DNA of 64,000 nucleotides, taken from the NCBI RefSeq assembly GCF_005116715.1, contig NZ_SWCI01000004.1, positions 1 to 64,000 on the forward strand, read 5' to 3'. Numbering within the stretch: the first letter of the stretch is position 1; each line of letters begins with the position of its first letter. A model generated the notes under the pieces. That model was given only the letters and a program-made list of their open reading frames with translations. It searched no databases and was not told the origin of the DNA. Shown one piece after another: positions 40,830 to 51,285 of this stretch. The position numbers and the translations under genes were made by a program. This DNA is from Ferrimonas sediminicola (GTDB lineage: Bacteria > Pseudomonadota > Gammaproteobacteria > Enterobacterales > Shewanellaceae).

Positions 40830-40849
40830 GGCCACATAGGTATGTGGCC
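40830..40849 (-). terminator. Terminator of nusB
   Basis: An 8-bp stem GGCCACAT/ATGTGGCC with loop AGGT is followed by CTTTTT on the minus strand. It lies between nusB and thiL, only 10 bases before the thiL ATG, so thiL is either reached by read-through or has its own initiation. Confidence 0.8.
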
Positions 40850-40876
40850 GCTCCATCAATCGATCAACGCTCAGGC

Positions 40877-41287
40877 TCAACGCTTCTGGGCGTTGGCCAG
40901 TTTGTCGAGCACTCCATTGACAAACTTGTGGCTGTCGTCGGAGGCGAAGGCCTTAGCCAGTTCAATGGCTTCGTTGATAGCCACCTTATAGGGCACGTCG
41001 TCACGGTAGAGCAACTCGTACGCACCCAGGCGCAAAACCGCCAGTTCGATGGGGTCCACCTCCTCGATAAGGCGAGCCAGGTAGGGTTTGCACTTATCGT
41101 CCAACTGCTTGGCGTGGGTGGCGACCCCCACCAGCAGTTCACGGAAGTAAGCCACATCTACGCCGTCGGTTTCCTGCTCTGTGAGGAAATGGTGTTCCAC
41201 ATTGGCCACATCATTCCCACTCATTTGCCATGAATAGATGGCCTGCACCGCCAGTCGGCGGGCTTTGCGACGCTCTGAAGGCTTCAC
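40877..41287 (-). CDS. nusB: Transcription antitermination factor NusB
   Basis: NusB binds boxA RNA with NusE (S10) in rRNA antitermination. The 136-residue all-alpha protein has [18 protein letters not shown] at the N terminus and the conserved [34 protein letters not shown] and [10 protein letters not shown] blocks. It follows ribH by 28 bp. Confidence 0.96.
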   Translation of the reverse strand: MKPSERRKARRLAVQAIYSWQMSGNDVANVEHHFLTEQETDGVDVAYFRELLVGVATHAKQLDDKCKPYLARLIEEVDPIELAVLRLGAYELLYRDDVPYKVAINEAIELAKAFASDDSHKFVNGVLDKLANAQKR

Positions 41288-41315
41288 TAGGTTCTCCTGA
41301 ATTTATAGACGTCTC

Positions 41316-41780
41316 TTAGATCTGCTTAAGGACGTTTACCATCTCCAGGGCGCTCATTGCGGCCTCGTGGCCCTTGTTGCCAGCCTTGGTGCCGGCACGC
41401 TCAATGGCCTGTTCGATGGTATCGGTAGTAAGGACGCCGAAGGAGACGGGAGTATCAAACTCCAGCATCACCTGTGCCAGTCCCTTGTTGCACTCTCCGG
41501 CAACGAAATCAAAGTGGGGGGTACCACCGCGGATCACCGCACCCAGGGCGATGATGGCGTCGAACTCCCCTTTGGCAGCCAGTTTGCGGGCGGCCAGAGG
41601 CAGTTCGAAAGCGCCGGGTACACGAACGATGGAGATATCATCGTCATTGACGTTACCAAGACGCTTCAGGGTATCGATGGCGCCTTCCACCAGGCTCTCG
41701 ACGACGAAGCTGTTAAAACGGCCGACCACCAGGGCGATCTTCGCGCCTTTGGCTTCAATGTTTCCTTCGATGACAATCAT
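41316..41780 (-). CDS. ribH: 6,7-dimethyl-8-ribityllumazine synthase
   Basis: Lumazine synthase joins the ribityl-pyrimidine with dihydroxybutanone phosphate, the penultimate riboflavin step. The 154-residue protein has ARFNSF-like [41 protein letters not shown] with the catalytic histidine, and the C-terminal [14 protein letters not shown]. It sits 110 bp downstream of ribBX. Confidence 0.97.
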   Translation of the reverse strand: MIVIEGNIEAKGAKIALVVGRFNSFVVESLVEGAIDTLKRLGNVNDDDISIVRVPGAFELPLAARKLAAKGEFDAIIALGAVIRGGTPHFDFVAGECNKGLAQVMLEFDTPVSFGVLTTDTIEQAIERAGTKAGNKGHEAAMSALEMVNVLKQI

Positions 41781-41890
41781 GATTTATATCCAAAAAACAG
41801 ATTGGTAGACGCCCCGGTATGAGACAGGGGCGAAAAGTGGCGTAATGATAGCACAGCCAACGCTAAAAACTTAACGCTGGCCAGCCGGTT

Positions 41891-42997
41891 TTATTCACCG
41901 ATGTACTCGGTCACTTCCAGTCCGAAACCGGACAGGGCGTGGTATCGTTTCTGACCGGAGAGCAGGCGCATGCGGGTCACGCCCATCTCCGCCAGGATCT
42001 GCGAGCCGACGCCGACGGTACGGGAGGTACCGAACGGCTTGTGTTTGGGCCCGGCCGCCCCCTGATCCTCCTCGGCATAGCTGCGGATCTGGGTCAGCAG
42101 CTCCTCGCTGCTCTGATGACGGCCCAGCAGCACCAGCGCACCGTTCTCCTCCCGGGCGATCCGCTCCAGGGCGGCTTCCAGGCTCCATGGGCTGGCGCCG
42201 CCACGCTGGGAGAACAGCAGATCATTAAATTCGTCGTGCAGGTGCACCCGCACCAGGGGATTGTCGCCGAGATCGCCCTTCACCAGGGCAAAGTGGGCCT
42301 CGCCGTCGATGGTGTCGCGGAAGCTCACCAGTTCGAACTCACCGAACCGGGTCGGCCAGCGGCAGCTGGTCTCACGGACGATGGTGGTTTCGTTGAGGTT
42401 GCGGTACTCGATAAGATCGGCGATGGTGCCGATCTTCAGCCCATGCTCCTCGGCAAACACCTCCAGTTGGGGGCGACGGGCCATGGTGCCGTCCTCGTTG
42501 AGGATCTCCACGATCACCGCGGCGGACTCGTAGCCGCCCAGGCGGGCCAGGTCCACCGACGCCTCAGTGTGGCCGGCGCGGGTCAACACCCCACCATCGC
42601 GGGCGCGCAGGGGGAAGATGTGACCGGGCTGGACCAGGTCGGTGGGCTTGGCGTCCTTGGCCACGGCGGTCTGCACGGTCACCGCCCGATCGGCGGCGGA
42701 GATGCCGGTGGTCACCCCCTGGGCCGCCTCGATGGAGACGGTGAAGGCGGTGCCATACTGCTCAGTGTGGCGGGACACCATCTGGTGCAGCCCCAGGCGG
42801 TCGCAACGCTCACCGCTCATGGGCATGCAGATCAGCCCGCGGCCATACTTGGCCATAAAGTTGATCGCTTCGGGGGTGACCGCCTCGGCGGCCATGATCA
42901 GATCGCCCTCGTTCTCGCGATCCTCGTCGTCCATCAGGATCACCATCTTGCCCAGACGGATATCCTCGATGATCTCTTCAATGCTGTTCAGTGCCAT
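41891..42997 (-). CDS. ribBX: 3,4-dihydroxy-2-butanone-4-phosphate synthase with degenerate GTP cyclohydrolase II domain (RibBX type)
   Basis: The N-terminal half (to about residue 200) is a full RibB domain: [48 protein letters not shown] and [14 protein letters not shown]. It makes dihydroxybutanone phosphate from ribulose 5-phosphate. The C-terminal half resembles GTP cyclohydrolase II but lacks the zinc ligands: where functional enzymes have C-X10-C-X-C this protein reads [16 protein letters not shown] with no cysteine. It should therefore lack cyclohydrolase activity, as described for the RibBX variant common in Proteobacteria, and a separate ribA is expected elsewhere in the genome. Confidence 0.9.
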   Translation of the reverse strand: MALNSIEEIIEDIRLGKMVILMDDEDRENEGDLIMAAEAVTPEAINFMAKYGRGLICMPMSGERCDRLGLHQMVSRHTEQYGTAFTVSIEAAQGVTTGISAADRAVTVQTAVAKDAKPTDLVQPGHIFPLRARDGGVLTRAGHTEASVDLARLGGYESAAVIVEILNEDGTMARRPQLEVFAEEHGLKIGTIADLIEYRNLNETTIVRETSCRWPTRFGEFELVSFRDTIDGEAHFALVKGDLGDNPLVRVHLHDEFNDLLFSQRGGASPWSLEAALERIAREENGALVLLGRHQSSEELLTQIRSYAEEDQGAAGPKHKPFGTSRTVGVGSQILAEMGVTRMRLLSGQKRYHALSGFGLEVTEYIGE

Positions 42998-43010
42998 CTT
43001 GATGACCTTG

Positions 43011-43667
43011 TTATTTTAAAAATCCAGTTTTTGCCAACATCTCCAGGGTGATGCCGCCGGCGTCCGGTTGATCATCCAGGGGCTGCATCAGTCGCTCCAG
43101 GTAGCGGGCGATCAGATCCACCTCCAGATTCACCGTCGACCCCGGCTTGAGCTCACCGATGGTGGTCTCCTGGACGGTATGGGGTACCAGGGTAAGTCGA
43201 AAACGGTGACCATCCACCTCGTTGGCGGTCAGGCTGATGCCGTCGATGGTCACCGACCCTTTCTCGGGAATGTAGCGGCCCAGGCCCGACGGGGCCCGCA
43301 GCCAGTACTCTATGGCGCGTCCTCGGGGACTGACGCTCTCAACTGTGGCCAGGCCATCCACGTGGCCGCTGACCAGGTGGCCGCCGAGGCGGGTGTCCGG
43401 GGTCACCGCCCGCTCCAGGTTGACCCTCTGACCCACCTGGTAATGAGCGAAGTTGGTGCGGGCCAGGGTTTCGCCGGAAACGTCGGCCACGTAACCGTCC
43501 GCCAGCTTCTCCACCACGGTGAGACAGACGCCGTTGGTGGCGATGCTGTCTCCCAACTGCACATCCGCCAGGGGCAGTTTGCCGCTGGCTACGGTCACCT
43601 TGAGATCGTCACCCCGGCGCTCCAACTGGCGCAGGGTGCCCACCGCTTCGATAATGCCTGTAAACAT
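43011..43667 (-). CDS. ribE: Riboflavin synthase, alpha subunit
   Basis: It dismutates two lumazine molecules to riboflavin. The 218-residue protein shows the internal duplication of the family: [12 protein letters not shown] with NGVCLTV in the first half and [11 protein letters not shown] with DGISLTAN in the second. It lies between ribD and ribBX, 13 bp before the latter. In E. coli nomenclature this gene is called ribC. Confidence 0.96.
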   Translation of the reverse strand: MFTGIIEAVGTLRQLERRGDDLKVTVASGKLPLADVQLGDSIATNGVCLTVVEKLADGYVADVSGETLARTNFAHYQVGQRVNLERAVTPDTRLGGHLVSGHVDGLATVESVSPRGRAIEYWLRAPSGLGRYIPEKGSVTIDGISLTANEVDGHRFRLTLVPHTVQETTIGELKPGSTVNLEVDLIARYLERLMQPLDDQPDAGGITLEMLAKTGFLK

Positions 43668-44780
43668 CTATGACTCCGCGCGCACCAGGGTCAGGCGCAG
43701 ATCGGCCCCCACCCGGCGAACGTCTTTGAATTGAAACTCCGGCACCTGGGTCATCTCGGCCAGTTCGGGCAGGTTCACCACCCCGCGGCCGTCACTCCCC
43801 ATCATCTTAGGCGCCTGGTACAGAATAAGTTCATCCCAGAGACCGGCACTGAGAAAGGCCCCGGCCAGGGAGGCACCCGCCTCCACCATCACGGTGTTGA
43901 TCTGACGCTCGGCCAGCTCCGCCACCAGGGCATGCAGATCCAGCTTGTCGCACCTGGACGGTCCCTGCCAGCTCTCCACCCAGTCGGGCCAGTCACAGCC
44001 GTAGGCGCGGGTCGAGGCCAGCAGCACCGGCGACTCGATGGCGGTCAGCCTCAAAGGCGGCGCCAGCCGGGCGCGACCGTCGACCACCACCCGCAACGGC
44101 TGAGACCAGGTGTCGGGCAGGGTCAGCGACGCCGGCAGCTGTTCCGGGCGGACGTTCATCGCCGGGTCATCCGCCAGCACCGAATCGGCACCGGTAATGA
44201 TGGCACCGTGAGCCAGGCGCATCCTCTGGACATCCTGACGTGCCTGGGGGCCGGTGATCCACTTGGAGTGGCCATTGGCCAGGGCGGTGCGGCCATCAAC
44301 GGAGGCCGCCAGCTTGATGCGGATAAAGGGACGTCCTTCGGACATCCGCTTGATAAATCCGGGGTTGATTGCCAGGGCATCCCCCTCCAGCAGCCCGGAG
44401 GCCACCTCGATGCCCGCCTCTCTCAGCATCGACAGGCCACGGCCCGCCACCTGGGGATTGGGGTCCACCATGGCGGCCACCACCCGGCCGACACCGGCCC
44501 GGATCAGCGCCTCGGCACAGGGGGGAGTGCGACCGTAGTGGGAGCAGGGCTCCAGGGTCACATAGGCGGTGGCGCCGCGGGCCAGCTCACCGGCAGCCCG
44601 CAGGGCAAACACTTCGGCATGGGGCTCTCCGGCCTTGGGGTGGAACCCCTCCCCCACCACCCGGCCATCCCGGACGATGACGCAACCCACGGCGGGGTTG
44701 GGGCGAGTGGAGAAACGGCCGCGCCGGGCCAGTTCGATGGCCCGGCGCATATGTTGAAAGTCGTCTTGTGACCAGCTCAT
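43668..44780 (-). CDS. ribD: Bifunctional riboflavin deaminase/reductase RibD
   Basis: RibD deaminates and then reduces the pyrimidine intermediate in riboflavin synthesis. The roughly 370-residue product has the N-terminal deaminase zinc motif (GEPHAEVFAL and LEPCSHYGRTPPCAEALI) and a C-terminal reductase domain (FIRIKLAASVDGRTAL, ITGADSVLADDP, VMVEAGASLAGAF). ATG 44780 shares a base with the nrdR stop codon. A GTG one codon earlier is also possible. It follows nrdR as in E. coli. Confidence 0.96.
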   Translation of the reverse strand: MSWSQDDFQHMRRAIELARRGRFSTRPNPAVGCVIVRDGRVVGEGFHPKAGEPHAEVFALRAAGELARGATAYVTLEPCSHYGRTPPCAEALIRAGVGRVVAAMVDPNPQVAGRGLSMLREAGIEVASGLLEGDALAINPGFIKRMSEGRPFIRIKLAASVDGRTALANGHSKWITGPQARQDVQRMRLAHGAIITGADSVLADDPAMNVRPEQLPASLTLPDTWSQPLRVVVDGRARLAPPLRLTAIESPVLLASTRAYGCDWPDWVESWQGPSRCDKLDLHALVAELAERQINTVMVEAGASLAGAFLSAGLWDELILYQAPKMMGSDGRGVVNLPELAEMTQVPEFQFKDVRRVGADLRLTLVRAES

Positions 44781-45229
44781 CACTTTTCCAGCTTGGCGAT
44801 CGCTTCGCCGAATTGGGACAGATCCTCGAAGGCGCGGTAGACGGAGGCGAAGCGGATGTAGGCCACCTTGTCCAGGGCCATCAGCTGCTCCATCACCAGG
44901 TTGCCCACCATGTCTGAGCCCACTTCCCGCTCGCCGGTGGCGCGCAGGGCGGATTTGATCTTGCTCAGGGACTGCTCTATCGCCTCCTGGGAGACCGGAC
45001 GCTTCTCCACCGCCCGCTGAATGCCCCGACGCAGCTTATCCTCGTCGAAGGGTTCACGGGTACCGTTCTGCTTGATCACCCTGGGCATCACCAACTCGGC
45101 GGTCTCGAAGGTGGTAAAACGTTCGTGACAGGTGAGGCACTCGCGCCGACGGCGCACCTGGTGCCCTTCGGCCACCAGACGGGAGTCGATCACCTTGGTG
45201 TCATTGGTTGAACAAAATGGACAGTGCAT
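44780..45229 (-). CDS. nrdR: Transcriptional repressor NrdR
   Basis: NrdR is the zinc-finger/ATP-cone repressor of ribonucleotide reductase operons. The 149-residue protein begins [17 protein letters not shown] and has a second pair of zinc cysteines in [10 protein letters not shown], with the ATP-cone from about residue 49 to 140. ATG 45229 is preceded by GGAGG and gives the same length as E. coli NrdR. The 233-bp gap upstream (to glyA) holds a small hairpin CCCTTTG/CAAAGGG (45371-45388) and no gene. Confidence 0.97.
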   Translation of the reverse strand: MHCPFCSTNDTKVIDSRLVAEGHQVRRRRECLTCHERFTTFETAELVMPRVIKQNGTREPFDEDKLRRGIQRAVEKRPVSQEAIEQSLSKIKSALRATGEREVGSDMVGNLVMEQLMALDKVAYIRFASVYRAFEDLSQFGEAIAKLEK

Positions 45230-45428
45230 GTTGCCTCCGGCAGGGTCCCTTTTACCAGGACAGCTTAACTGACTGCATAGAATAGCGGATTTAGGCCGCC
45301 AGGTTAACGGTTTGCGGGGGTTTGAACCTCGCCCTTTGATCTGGCTCTCCGTCTGGACGTGACTCCATAACCCTTTGCTAACAAAGGGGCGTCTCAAACT
45401 GGGAATTTGGGCTGTTCCAGGCAGGGGA

Positions 45429-45454
45429 AAAGGCCCATCGAATGATGGGCCTTT
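45429..45454 (-). terminator. Terminator of glyA
   Basis: An 11-bp stem (45429-45439 with 45444-45454, loop GAAT) has TTTTCC on the minus-strand side and lies 9 bases after the glyA stop codon. Confidence 0.93.
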
Positions 45455-45462
45455 CGGGGCGA

Positions 45463-46719
45463 TTAGCGGTAGACGGGACGGCGGGCGCACAGATCCTTCA
45501 CCTGAGCCTTGACCCGCTCTACCACGGCTTCGTTGCCGAAGTCGTCGAGGATGTCGCAGATCCAGCCGGTCAGCTCACGGGCTTCCGCCTCGGTGATGCC
45601 ACGACGGGTCAGTGCCGGAGTGCCGATACGCAGCCCGGAGGTCACAAAGGGGCTGCGGGGATCGTTGGGCACCGAGTTCTTGTTCACCGTGATGTTGGCG
45701 CGGCCCAGGGCGGCGTCCGCATCCTTGCCGGTAATGTCCTTGTCGATCAGATCCAGCAGGAACAGGTGGTTCTGGGTACCACCGGAGACCACCTTGTAAC
45801 CGCGGGCCATGAACACCTCGGCCATCGCCTGGGCATTAGTCACTACCTGCTGCTGGTAGGCCTTGAACTCGGGCTGCAGCGCTTCCTTGAAGGCCACCGC
45901 CTTGGCGGCGATCACATGGCACAGAGGGCCGCCCTGGCCGCCGGGGAATACCGCGGAGTTCAGCTTCTTGTAGATGGCCTCATCGCCACAGGCGGAGAGG
46001 ATCAGGCCACCGCGGGGACCGGCCAGGGTCTTGTGGGTGGTGGTGGTCACCACGTGGGCGTGCGGCACCGGGTTGGGGTAGACACCGGCGGCCACCAGGC
46101 CGGCAACGTGGGCCATGTCGACAAACAGGTAGGCGCCCACCTGGTCGGCGATCTCACGGAACTTGGCCCAGTCGATCACGCCGGAATAGGCGGAAAAGCC
46201 GGCGATGATCATCTTGGGCTGATGCTCCCTGGCCAAGGCCAGGACCTCGTCGTAATCGATCTCACCGGATTCCGGGGAGATGCCGTACTGAACGGCGTTG
46301 TACATTTTGCCGGAGAAGGAGACGCTGGCACCGTGGGTCAGGTGGCCACCGTGGGCCAGACTCATACCCAGGACGGTGTCGCCGGGCTCCAGCAGGGCCA
46401 TGTAGACTGCCGCGTTCGCCTGGGAGCCGGAGTGAGGCTGAACGTTGGCGTAATCGGAGCCGAACAGTTCATTGGCCCGATTGATGGCCAGCTCTTCGGA
46501 CTTGTCCACGTACTCACAACCGCCATAGTAACGCTTGTGGGGGTAGCCTTCGGCGTACTTGTTGGTCAGCTGAGAGCCCTGGGCCTCCAGCACTCGGGGG
46601 CTGGTGTAGTTTTCGGAGGCGATCAGTTCGATATGCTCTTCCTGACGGACACGCTCCGCTTCCATCGCTTCCCACAGCTCGGGATCAAAATCGGCGATGT
46701 TCATTGTTTTTTCCAGCAT
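45463..46719 (-). CDS. glyA: Serine hydroxymethyltransferase
   Basis: GlyA interconverts serine and glycine with tetrahydrofolate, the main one-carbon source. The 418-residue PLP enzyme has [17 protein letters not shown], the cofactor lysine in [14 protein letters not shown] and [11 protein letters not shown] near the C terminus. It starts [16 protein letters not shown], like E. coli MLKREMNIADYD. It stands alone, with its own terminator. Confidence 0.98.
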   Translation of the reverse strand: MLEKTMNIADFDPELWEAMEAERVRQEEHIELIASENYTSPRVLEAQGSQLTNKYAEGYPHKRYYGGCEYVDKSEELAINRANELFGSDYANVQPHSGSQANAAVYMALLEPGDTVLGMSLAHGGHLTHGASVSFSGKMYNAVQYGISPESGEIDYDEVLALAREHQPKMIIAGFSAYSGVIDWAKFREIADQVGAYLFVDMAHVAGLVAAGVYPNPVPHAHVVTTTTHKTLAGPRGGLILSACGDEAIYKKLNSAVFPGGQGGPLCHVIAAKAVAFKEALQPEFKAYQQQVVTNAQAMAEVFMARGYKVVSGGTQNHLFLLDLIDKDITGKDADAALGRANITVNKNSVPNDPRSPFVTSGLRIGTPALTRRGITEAEARELTGWICDILDDFGNEAVVERVKAQVKDLCARRPVYR

Positions 46720-46899
46720 CCATGTCTCCTGCGTAGGGGGTTATTTTTTAGGCGGGCCCTAGTTTACTCCGGTGTGACCCCGATCCCAAGTCCAATGAGC
46801 CCGGATGCTGTTTTCTCATAAATGAACGAGATGGTTGGCGCATCCCTGCGCATCGATAAGCGCCTTGCCAATCCCAGGGGAATCGGCGAGGCACCCCGC

Positions 46900-47283
46900 C
46901 TAATCGGCCGCCTGGGTGGGCACGCCGTGACCGATCCCCTTGACCCGGTTACCCTCAGCCAGATAGACCAGACGGGGCTTGTGCCCCTGGGCCTCGGCCT
47001 GCGCCATCTGCACATAGGCGCAGATGATCAACCGGTCTCCCACCGCCGCCTTGTGGGCCGCGGCGCCGTTGACGGAGATGATCCTGGAGCCCGCCTCGGC
47101 GACGATGGCGTAGGTGGCGAAACGTTCGCCGTTATCCACGTTGTACAGCTCGATCTTCTCGTACTCGAGAATACCCGCCGCCTCCAGGAACTCCTGATCG
47201 ATGGCGCACGATCCCTCATACTCCAGTTCGGCGTGGGTTACCCGGGCCTGATGCAGCTTGCCCTTTAGCATGGTTGTAATCAT
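46900..47283 (-). CDS. panD: Aspartate 1-decarboxylase
   Basis: PanD makes beta-alanine for pantothenate and coenzyme A. The 127-residue proenzyme has the self-cleavage site YEGSCAID, cut between G24 and S25 to form the pyruvoyl group, and [17 protein letters not shown] 47283 gives the family length; the open frame continues upstream into the preceding gene but without homology. Unusually it follows a chemoreceptor gene by 13 bp instead of panB/panC. Confidence 0.96.
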   Translation of the reverse strand: MITTMLKGKLHQARVTHAELEYEGSCAIDQEFLEAAGILEYEKIELYNVDNGERFATYAIVAEAGSRIISVNGAAAHKAAVGDRLIICAYVQMAQAEAQGHKPRLVYLAEGNRVKGIGHGVPTQAAD

Positions 47284-47296
47284 ATGGTCTCTCTCG

Positions 47297-48928
47297 TTAG
47301 TGAATTCTGAACTGGCTGACCGCCTGCTGCAGCCGGGAGGCCAGCTGCCCCAGCTCGACGCTGGCTCTGGCAGTCTGGGCGGAACCGTCGGCCACCTCAC
47401 GGGAGGCCTGACTGACCCCCTCCAGGTTTTGCCCCAGGTCGGCAGCCACCGCCTGCTGCTCGCTGCAGGCACTGGCGATCTGGGTGTTCATCGCGGCTAT
47501 GGTATCGATGGCAGCGACCACCTTCTCCATGGAGCGGCTGGCCTGCTCCGCCTGGTCGACGCAGCCCTTGATCAGCTCACAGCTGCTCTGGGTGGCCGCC
47601 CCCGCCTGCTTGGAACTGGTCTGCAGTTGCTCGATGATGGCGACGATGCGGCTGGTGGACTCCTGGGTGCGGCCCGCCAGGGTGCGCACTTCGTCGGCCA
47701 CCACCGCAAACCCCCGACCCTGCTCTCCGGCGCGGGCCGCCTCGATAGCGGCATTGAGGGCCAGCAGGTTGGTCTGGTCGGCGATCTCGCGGATCACGTC
47801 CACCACCATGCCGATATTGGCGGACTCGCGCTCCAGCTCGGCCACCAATTCACCAGCCTGCTCAATCACCGCCTCCGCCTCGCGGATGCCGGTGATGCTG
47901 TGGCGCACCTCGTCCATCCCCTCGCCGGCATCGCCGTTGGCGCTGTCGGCGGACTCAGAGGCTTGCTCGGTATTGCGGGCCACCTCGGCCACCGTGGACT
48001 GCATCTGGTTCATGGCGCTGGCGATGGAGGCGACCTGCCCCTGCTGCTGGGCCATCCCCTGGGACACCTGCTCCGACACCGTGCCCATCTCGTCGATGGC
48101 CCCGCCCAGTTGCTGGGCGGCGGCGGCGATCTGCTCCACCAGCGCCGCCAGGCGCTCCCCCATCTGGCGACTGTCCGACGCCAGGGCCCCAAGTTCGTCC
48201 CGGGAGAACCCCTGCTCCGGCAACCGACAGGTGAGATCCCCCTGGGCCACCGCGGCGATGAAGCCGCGGATGCTGGCCAGGGGACGGCAGATCTGTCGCA
48301 CCAGAATCAACGCGCTCAGCAGCATGAAACCAGCAAGCAGCAAAGCGCCTATTCCCAGCACCCAGTAGCTGCGCTCGGTGGCGTGACGGCTGGCGACCGT
48401 GTTCGCCTCCACCGCCTGTTGATTGAACGCAAGCACAGCGTCGATCGCCTCCATCAGCTCCAGATAGGCGGGGTAGCTGGCCATGATGGCGTCGTTGGCA
48501 TCCTGGTACCTCTCCTCACTGATGCGATCCAGGAAGGGGGCATTGACCTCTAGGTAGTGATCCCAGCTCTGCTGCAGCGCCGCCAGCACCTGGCGCTCCT
48601 GCTCGGAGCCGATCCCCCGGCGGTACTCCTTGAGGTGCTGCGCCATGGTCAGCGGCATCTTGCGACCGTCGATGACCCACTGACCCATGTCCGGATCACC
48701 GGCATTGGAGACCAGGGAGAAATCGTACTTGCGGTAGTCGATGATGAAGGCGCGCATGTCCTCCACCAGCATCAGCCTGGGCAGGGTCACCTGGCTGAAA
48801 CCGGCCATGGTCCGTTCCATATCCATGGTCTGCCGGGTCACCAGGGCGATGAGCAGGGCAAACGCCAGGGCGATCCCCAGGTACCCCAGGGCAATCTTGT
48901 TTCTGACACTCAGGTTATTCAGTCCCAC
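47297..48928 (-). CDS. Methyl-accepting chemotaxis protein
   Basis: This 543-residue chemoreceptor has an N-terminal helix ([19 protein letters not shown]), a periplasmic four-helix-bundle-like sensor (residues about 35-190), a second helix ([21 protein letters not shown]), HAMP, and a cytoplasmic signalling domain with the CheA/CheW hairpin [35 protein letters not shown]. Its GTG start has AAGGAG 6 bp upstream. The ligand cannot be read. The C terminus has no NWETF-type CheR tether. Confidence 0.93.
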   Translation of the reverse strand: MGLNNLSVRNKIALGYLGIALAFALLIALVTRQTMDMERTMAGFSQVTLPRLMLVEDMRAFIIDYRKYDFSLVSNAGDPDMGQWVIDGRKMPLTMAQHLKEYRRGIGSEQERQVLAALQQSWDHYLEVNAPFLDRISEERYQDANDAIMASYPAYLELMEAIDAVLAFNQQAVEANTVASRHATERSYWVLGIGALLLAGFMLLSALILVRQICRPLASIRGFIAAVAQGDLTCRLPEQGFSRDELGALASDSRQMGERLAALVEQIAAAAQQLGGAIDEMGTVSEQVSQGMAQQQGQVASIASAMNQMQSTVAEVARNTEQASESADSANGDAGEGMDEVRHSITGIREAEAVIEQAGELVAELERESANIGMVVDVIREIADQTNLLALNAAIEAARAGEQGRGFAVVADEVRTLAGRTQESTSRIVAIIEQLQTSSKQAGAATQSSCELIKGCVDQAEQASRSMEKVVAAIDTIAAMNTQIASACSEQQAVAADLGQNLEGVSQASREVADGSAQTARASVELGQLASRLQQAVSQFRIH

Positions 48929-48961
48929 CTGACACTCCTTAATCGAAAAATTGCGGCAGAC

Positions 48962-49291
48962 CTAATGAGCCGATACCGATGAGAACAGCCGGATCACCAG
49001 GGTGCCGGCCAGGATCAGGCCAATGCCCACCAACGCCGGTCCGTCCAGGCGCTCGCCCCGCAGCAGCCAGGCGGCTAAGGCCACCAGCACCATGCCGCTG
49101 CCACACCACAGGGCGTAGGCGATGCCCACCGGCACCTGGGTCACCACGCGGGCCAGCAAGGCAAAGGCCACCAGGTAGCCCCCCAGGCAGAGCAGGGTCG
49201 GCAGCAACCGGGTGAAGCCCCGGGTCTGACCCAGCAGGCTGGTGGCCCCCACTTCGGCCAGGATCGCCAGCATCAGCCACAGGTAGGCCAC
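48962..49291 (-). CDS. Small multidrug resistance (SMR) family transporter
   Basis: The 109-residue protein has four helices and the SMR pattern of EmrE: LAILAEVGATSLL with the essential membrane glutamate, SEGFTR-like GQTRGFTRLLPTL, VPVGIAYALWCGSGMVLVALAAWLLRGERLD and a final helix. The start is GTG 49291, only 7 bases after the esterase stop codon, with GGAGG in between, so it is probably translated in a coupled way. Substrates could be cations or small metabolites. Confidence 0.88.
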   Translation of the reverse strand: MAYLWLMLAILAEVGATSLLGQTRGFTRLLPTLLCLGGYLVAFALLARVVTQVPVGIAYALWCGSGMVLVALAAWLLRGERLDGPALVGIGLILAGTLVIRLFSSVSAH

Positions 49292-49298
49292 GACCTCC

Positions 49299-50240
49299 TC
49301 AGCCCAGCAGGGGCCGAACCTCCCGGGCCACCACCTCGAGGAAGTGATCGGCCTGGTCAAAGGTACCCAGCATCTTGATGAAACCGTGGATCACCCCGTC
49401 AAACACCCGGTACTGCACCGGCACACCGGCTCGGGCCAGTTTGTCGGCATAGAGGGCACCGTCGTCGCACAGGGGGTCATACTGGGCACAGTAGATCAGC
49501 GTCGGAGGCAGGCCGCTGTGATCCGAGGCCACCAGGGGGGCACAATAGGGGTGCAGGGCATCGGTGGCGGAGCGCATGTAGTGGCCCCAGTAATACGCCA
49601 TGCTGGCGCGCTGCAGCAGGTAACCCTCGCCATGCTCGATGACGGAGCGGGTCTGCAGGCCATACTGAACGGCGGGGTAGACCAGCACCTGGCAGGCCAG
49701 CTTGGGCCCCTGCTCATCCCGAGCCCTCAGGGCCACCGCCGCCGCCAGGTTGCCCCCGGCGCTGTCGCCGAACAGGCCGATGCGGCCGGGATCCAGACCC
49801 AGCTCTTCGGCGTGGTCAAACACCCAGCGAGTGGCGGCGAAGCAGTCCTCCATGGGGATGGGGAACTTGTGTTCCGGCGCCTTCTGGTAGTTGACCGCCA
49901 CCACCACCGCACCGGTGCGGTTGGCCAGGGCCCGGGCGAAGGGGTCGTTGGTGCCGATGTTGGACACCATCCAGCCGCTGCCGTGGAAGAAGATCAGCGC
50001 CGGCATCCCCGCCCGAGGCGTCTCGACCCCTGCCGGGCGGTAGAGCCGAACCGGCAGGTCCGCGGTCGGACCGGGCAGAAACCGGTGCTCCACCGCCGCG
50101 ACGCTCTCCGGCGCCCGCGCCGGCTCACCGCCGGAGAGTTCCAGGGCTCTGGCCTCCTGGGGGGTCATCGCTTCATAGGGTTTGGCTCCGGATTGGCGCA
50201 CCTCCTCCAGGAAGGCCGCCACTTGTGGATCCAGTGACAT
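49299..50240 (-). CDS. Alpha/beta hydrolase of the hormone-sensitive lipase family
   Basis: The 313-residue esterase has the oxyanion-hole motif FFHGSGW (a variant of HGGG), the nucleophile motif GDSAGGN, and the distal acid and histidine in YDPLCDDG and DGVIHGF. ATG 50240 is preceded by AAGGAG. No signal peptide is present, so it acts in the cytoplasm on short esters of unknown identity. A GC hairpin (GGCGGGCC/GGCCCGCC, 50259-50277) lies between it and caiE. It is downstream of the cai genes on the same strand. Confidence 0.88.
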   Translation of the reverse strand: MSLDPQVAAFLEEVRQSGAKPYEAMTPQEARALELSGGEPARAPESVAAVEHRFLPGPTADLPVRLYRPAGVETPRAGMPALIFFHGSGWMVSNIGTNDPFARALANRTGAVVVAVNYQKAPEHKFPIPMEDCFAATRWVFDHAEELGLDPGRIGLFGDSAGGNLAAAVALRARDEQGPKLACQVLVYPAVQYGLQTRSVIEHGEGYLLQRASMAYYWGHYMRSATDALHPYCAPLVASDHSGLPPTLIYCAQYDPLCDDGALYADKLARAGVPVQYRVFDGVIHGFIKMLGTFDQADHFLEVVAREVRPLLG

Positions 50241-50390
50241 AGTCGTCTCCTTTTGCACGGCGGGCCTGCGGCCCGCCCGGTTATGGGGTGTCGCCCACCA
50301 GGAAAGCCCGCAGGGGATCCAAGGATGAGAGAGGTGGATGCACTCCGGCCGATGGGCAGTATCTGCTCCTCCGGGCAGGCGACATGATCG

Positions 50391-50984
50391 TTATTTGGCC
50401 GAGGGCTGCACCTCGGTCACCCCCTTGAGCCTGGGCCGGTCGGCCTCCATTCGGCTCAGGGGCGCCACAGGCTCCATCGAGGCGGCGCTGCGCCCCGCCA
50501 GGGCCTGATACTCAAGGGTATTCAAACGTTTCCATTGAAGGTCCTGCTCGCTCAGGCTGCGCTTCACCCGGGCGGGGACCCCCGCCAGCAGCTGCCGCGG
50601 CTCGCCGCGGAACCCCACCTTGACGAAGCTCATGGCGGCCACCATGCTCTCGGGGCCGATCACCGCCCCGTCCATCACCACGGAGTTCATCCCCACCAGG
50701 GCGTCGCGGCCGATGACGCAACCGTGCAGCACCGCCCCGTGGCCGATGTGACCATTGGCCTCCACCCGGGTGTCCTGATCGCAGTAGCCGTGCATGATGC
50801 AACCATCCTGCAGGTTGGCGCCCGCCTCCAGGATCAACCGGCCAAAATCGCCGCGAAGCACGGCGTTGGGGCCGACATAGACGCCGGGGCCGATGATCAC
50901 GTCGCCGATCAACACCGCGGTGGGGTGCACATAGGCGCTGGGGTCCACCACGGGGATCAGTCCTTCAAATTGGTAGCAAGGCAT
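50391..50984 (-). CDS. caiE: Carnitine operon protein CaiE
   Basis: The 197-residue left-handed beta-helix protein belongs to the gamma-carbonic-anhydrase/hexapeptide family. It matches E. coli CaiE throughout ([80 protein letters not shown]). In E. coli it stimulates CaiB/CaiD activity, perhaps through cofactor supply. Unlike E. coli, it is separated from caiD by 301 bp. Confidence 0.94.
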   Translation of the reverse strand: MPCYQFEGLIPVVDPSAYVHPTAVLIGDVIIGPGVYVGPNAVLRGDFGRLILEAGANLQDGCIMHGYCDQDTRVEANGHIGHGAVLHGCVIGRDALVGMNSVVMDGAVIGPESMVAAMSFVKVGFRGEPRQLLAGVPARVKRSLSEQDLQWKRLNTLEYQALAGRSAASMEPVAPLSRMEADRPRLKGVTEVQPSAK

Positions 50985-51285
50985 CTCACCGGCTCCGAAA
51001 CTAAAAAAAATATTCCATCGCCTCCTTGGCGATGAGAAAAAAGAAAAAAAGGCGAGACTCTACTAACGGCACACCCGCCAGAATTCCTCATGCAGAGCTC
51101 GCCAAGCGATAACGCTAACGCTCGATAGGTTCAGATTGAAAAAACACTTTCCCCTCCGGAGGTATTACACACACCAGACAACTAGAGAAAAACCACCATT
51201 TCCGCGAGGGTTGAGTGGGTACGAAGACTCTATTTAACTTCTCATTCAAAAATTAAATAATGAGCCCTCCGAATGCCTGGAAAAC
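50985..51285. other. caiD-caiE intergenic region with terminator-like hairpin
   Basis: These 301 bases hold no plausible gene. On the minus strand a 7-bp hairpin CATCGCC/GGCGATG (51034-51016) followed by GAATATTTTTTTT looks like an intrinsic terminator placed just before the caiE start. A 10-bp palindrome CCTCCGGAGG lies at 51153-51162. The region is AT-rich, so caiE may have its own promoter. Confidence 0.6.

Noticed and set aside
40820-40837. Upstream start of thiL at 40837
   Set aside because: That ATG lies in the arm of the nusB terminator hairpin, and the extra six residues have no counterpart in ThiL proteins.
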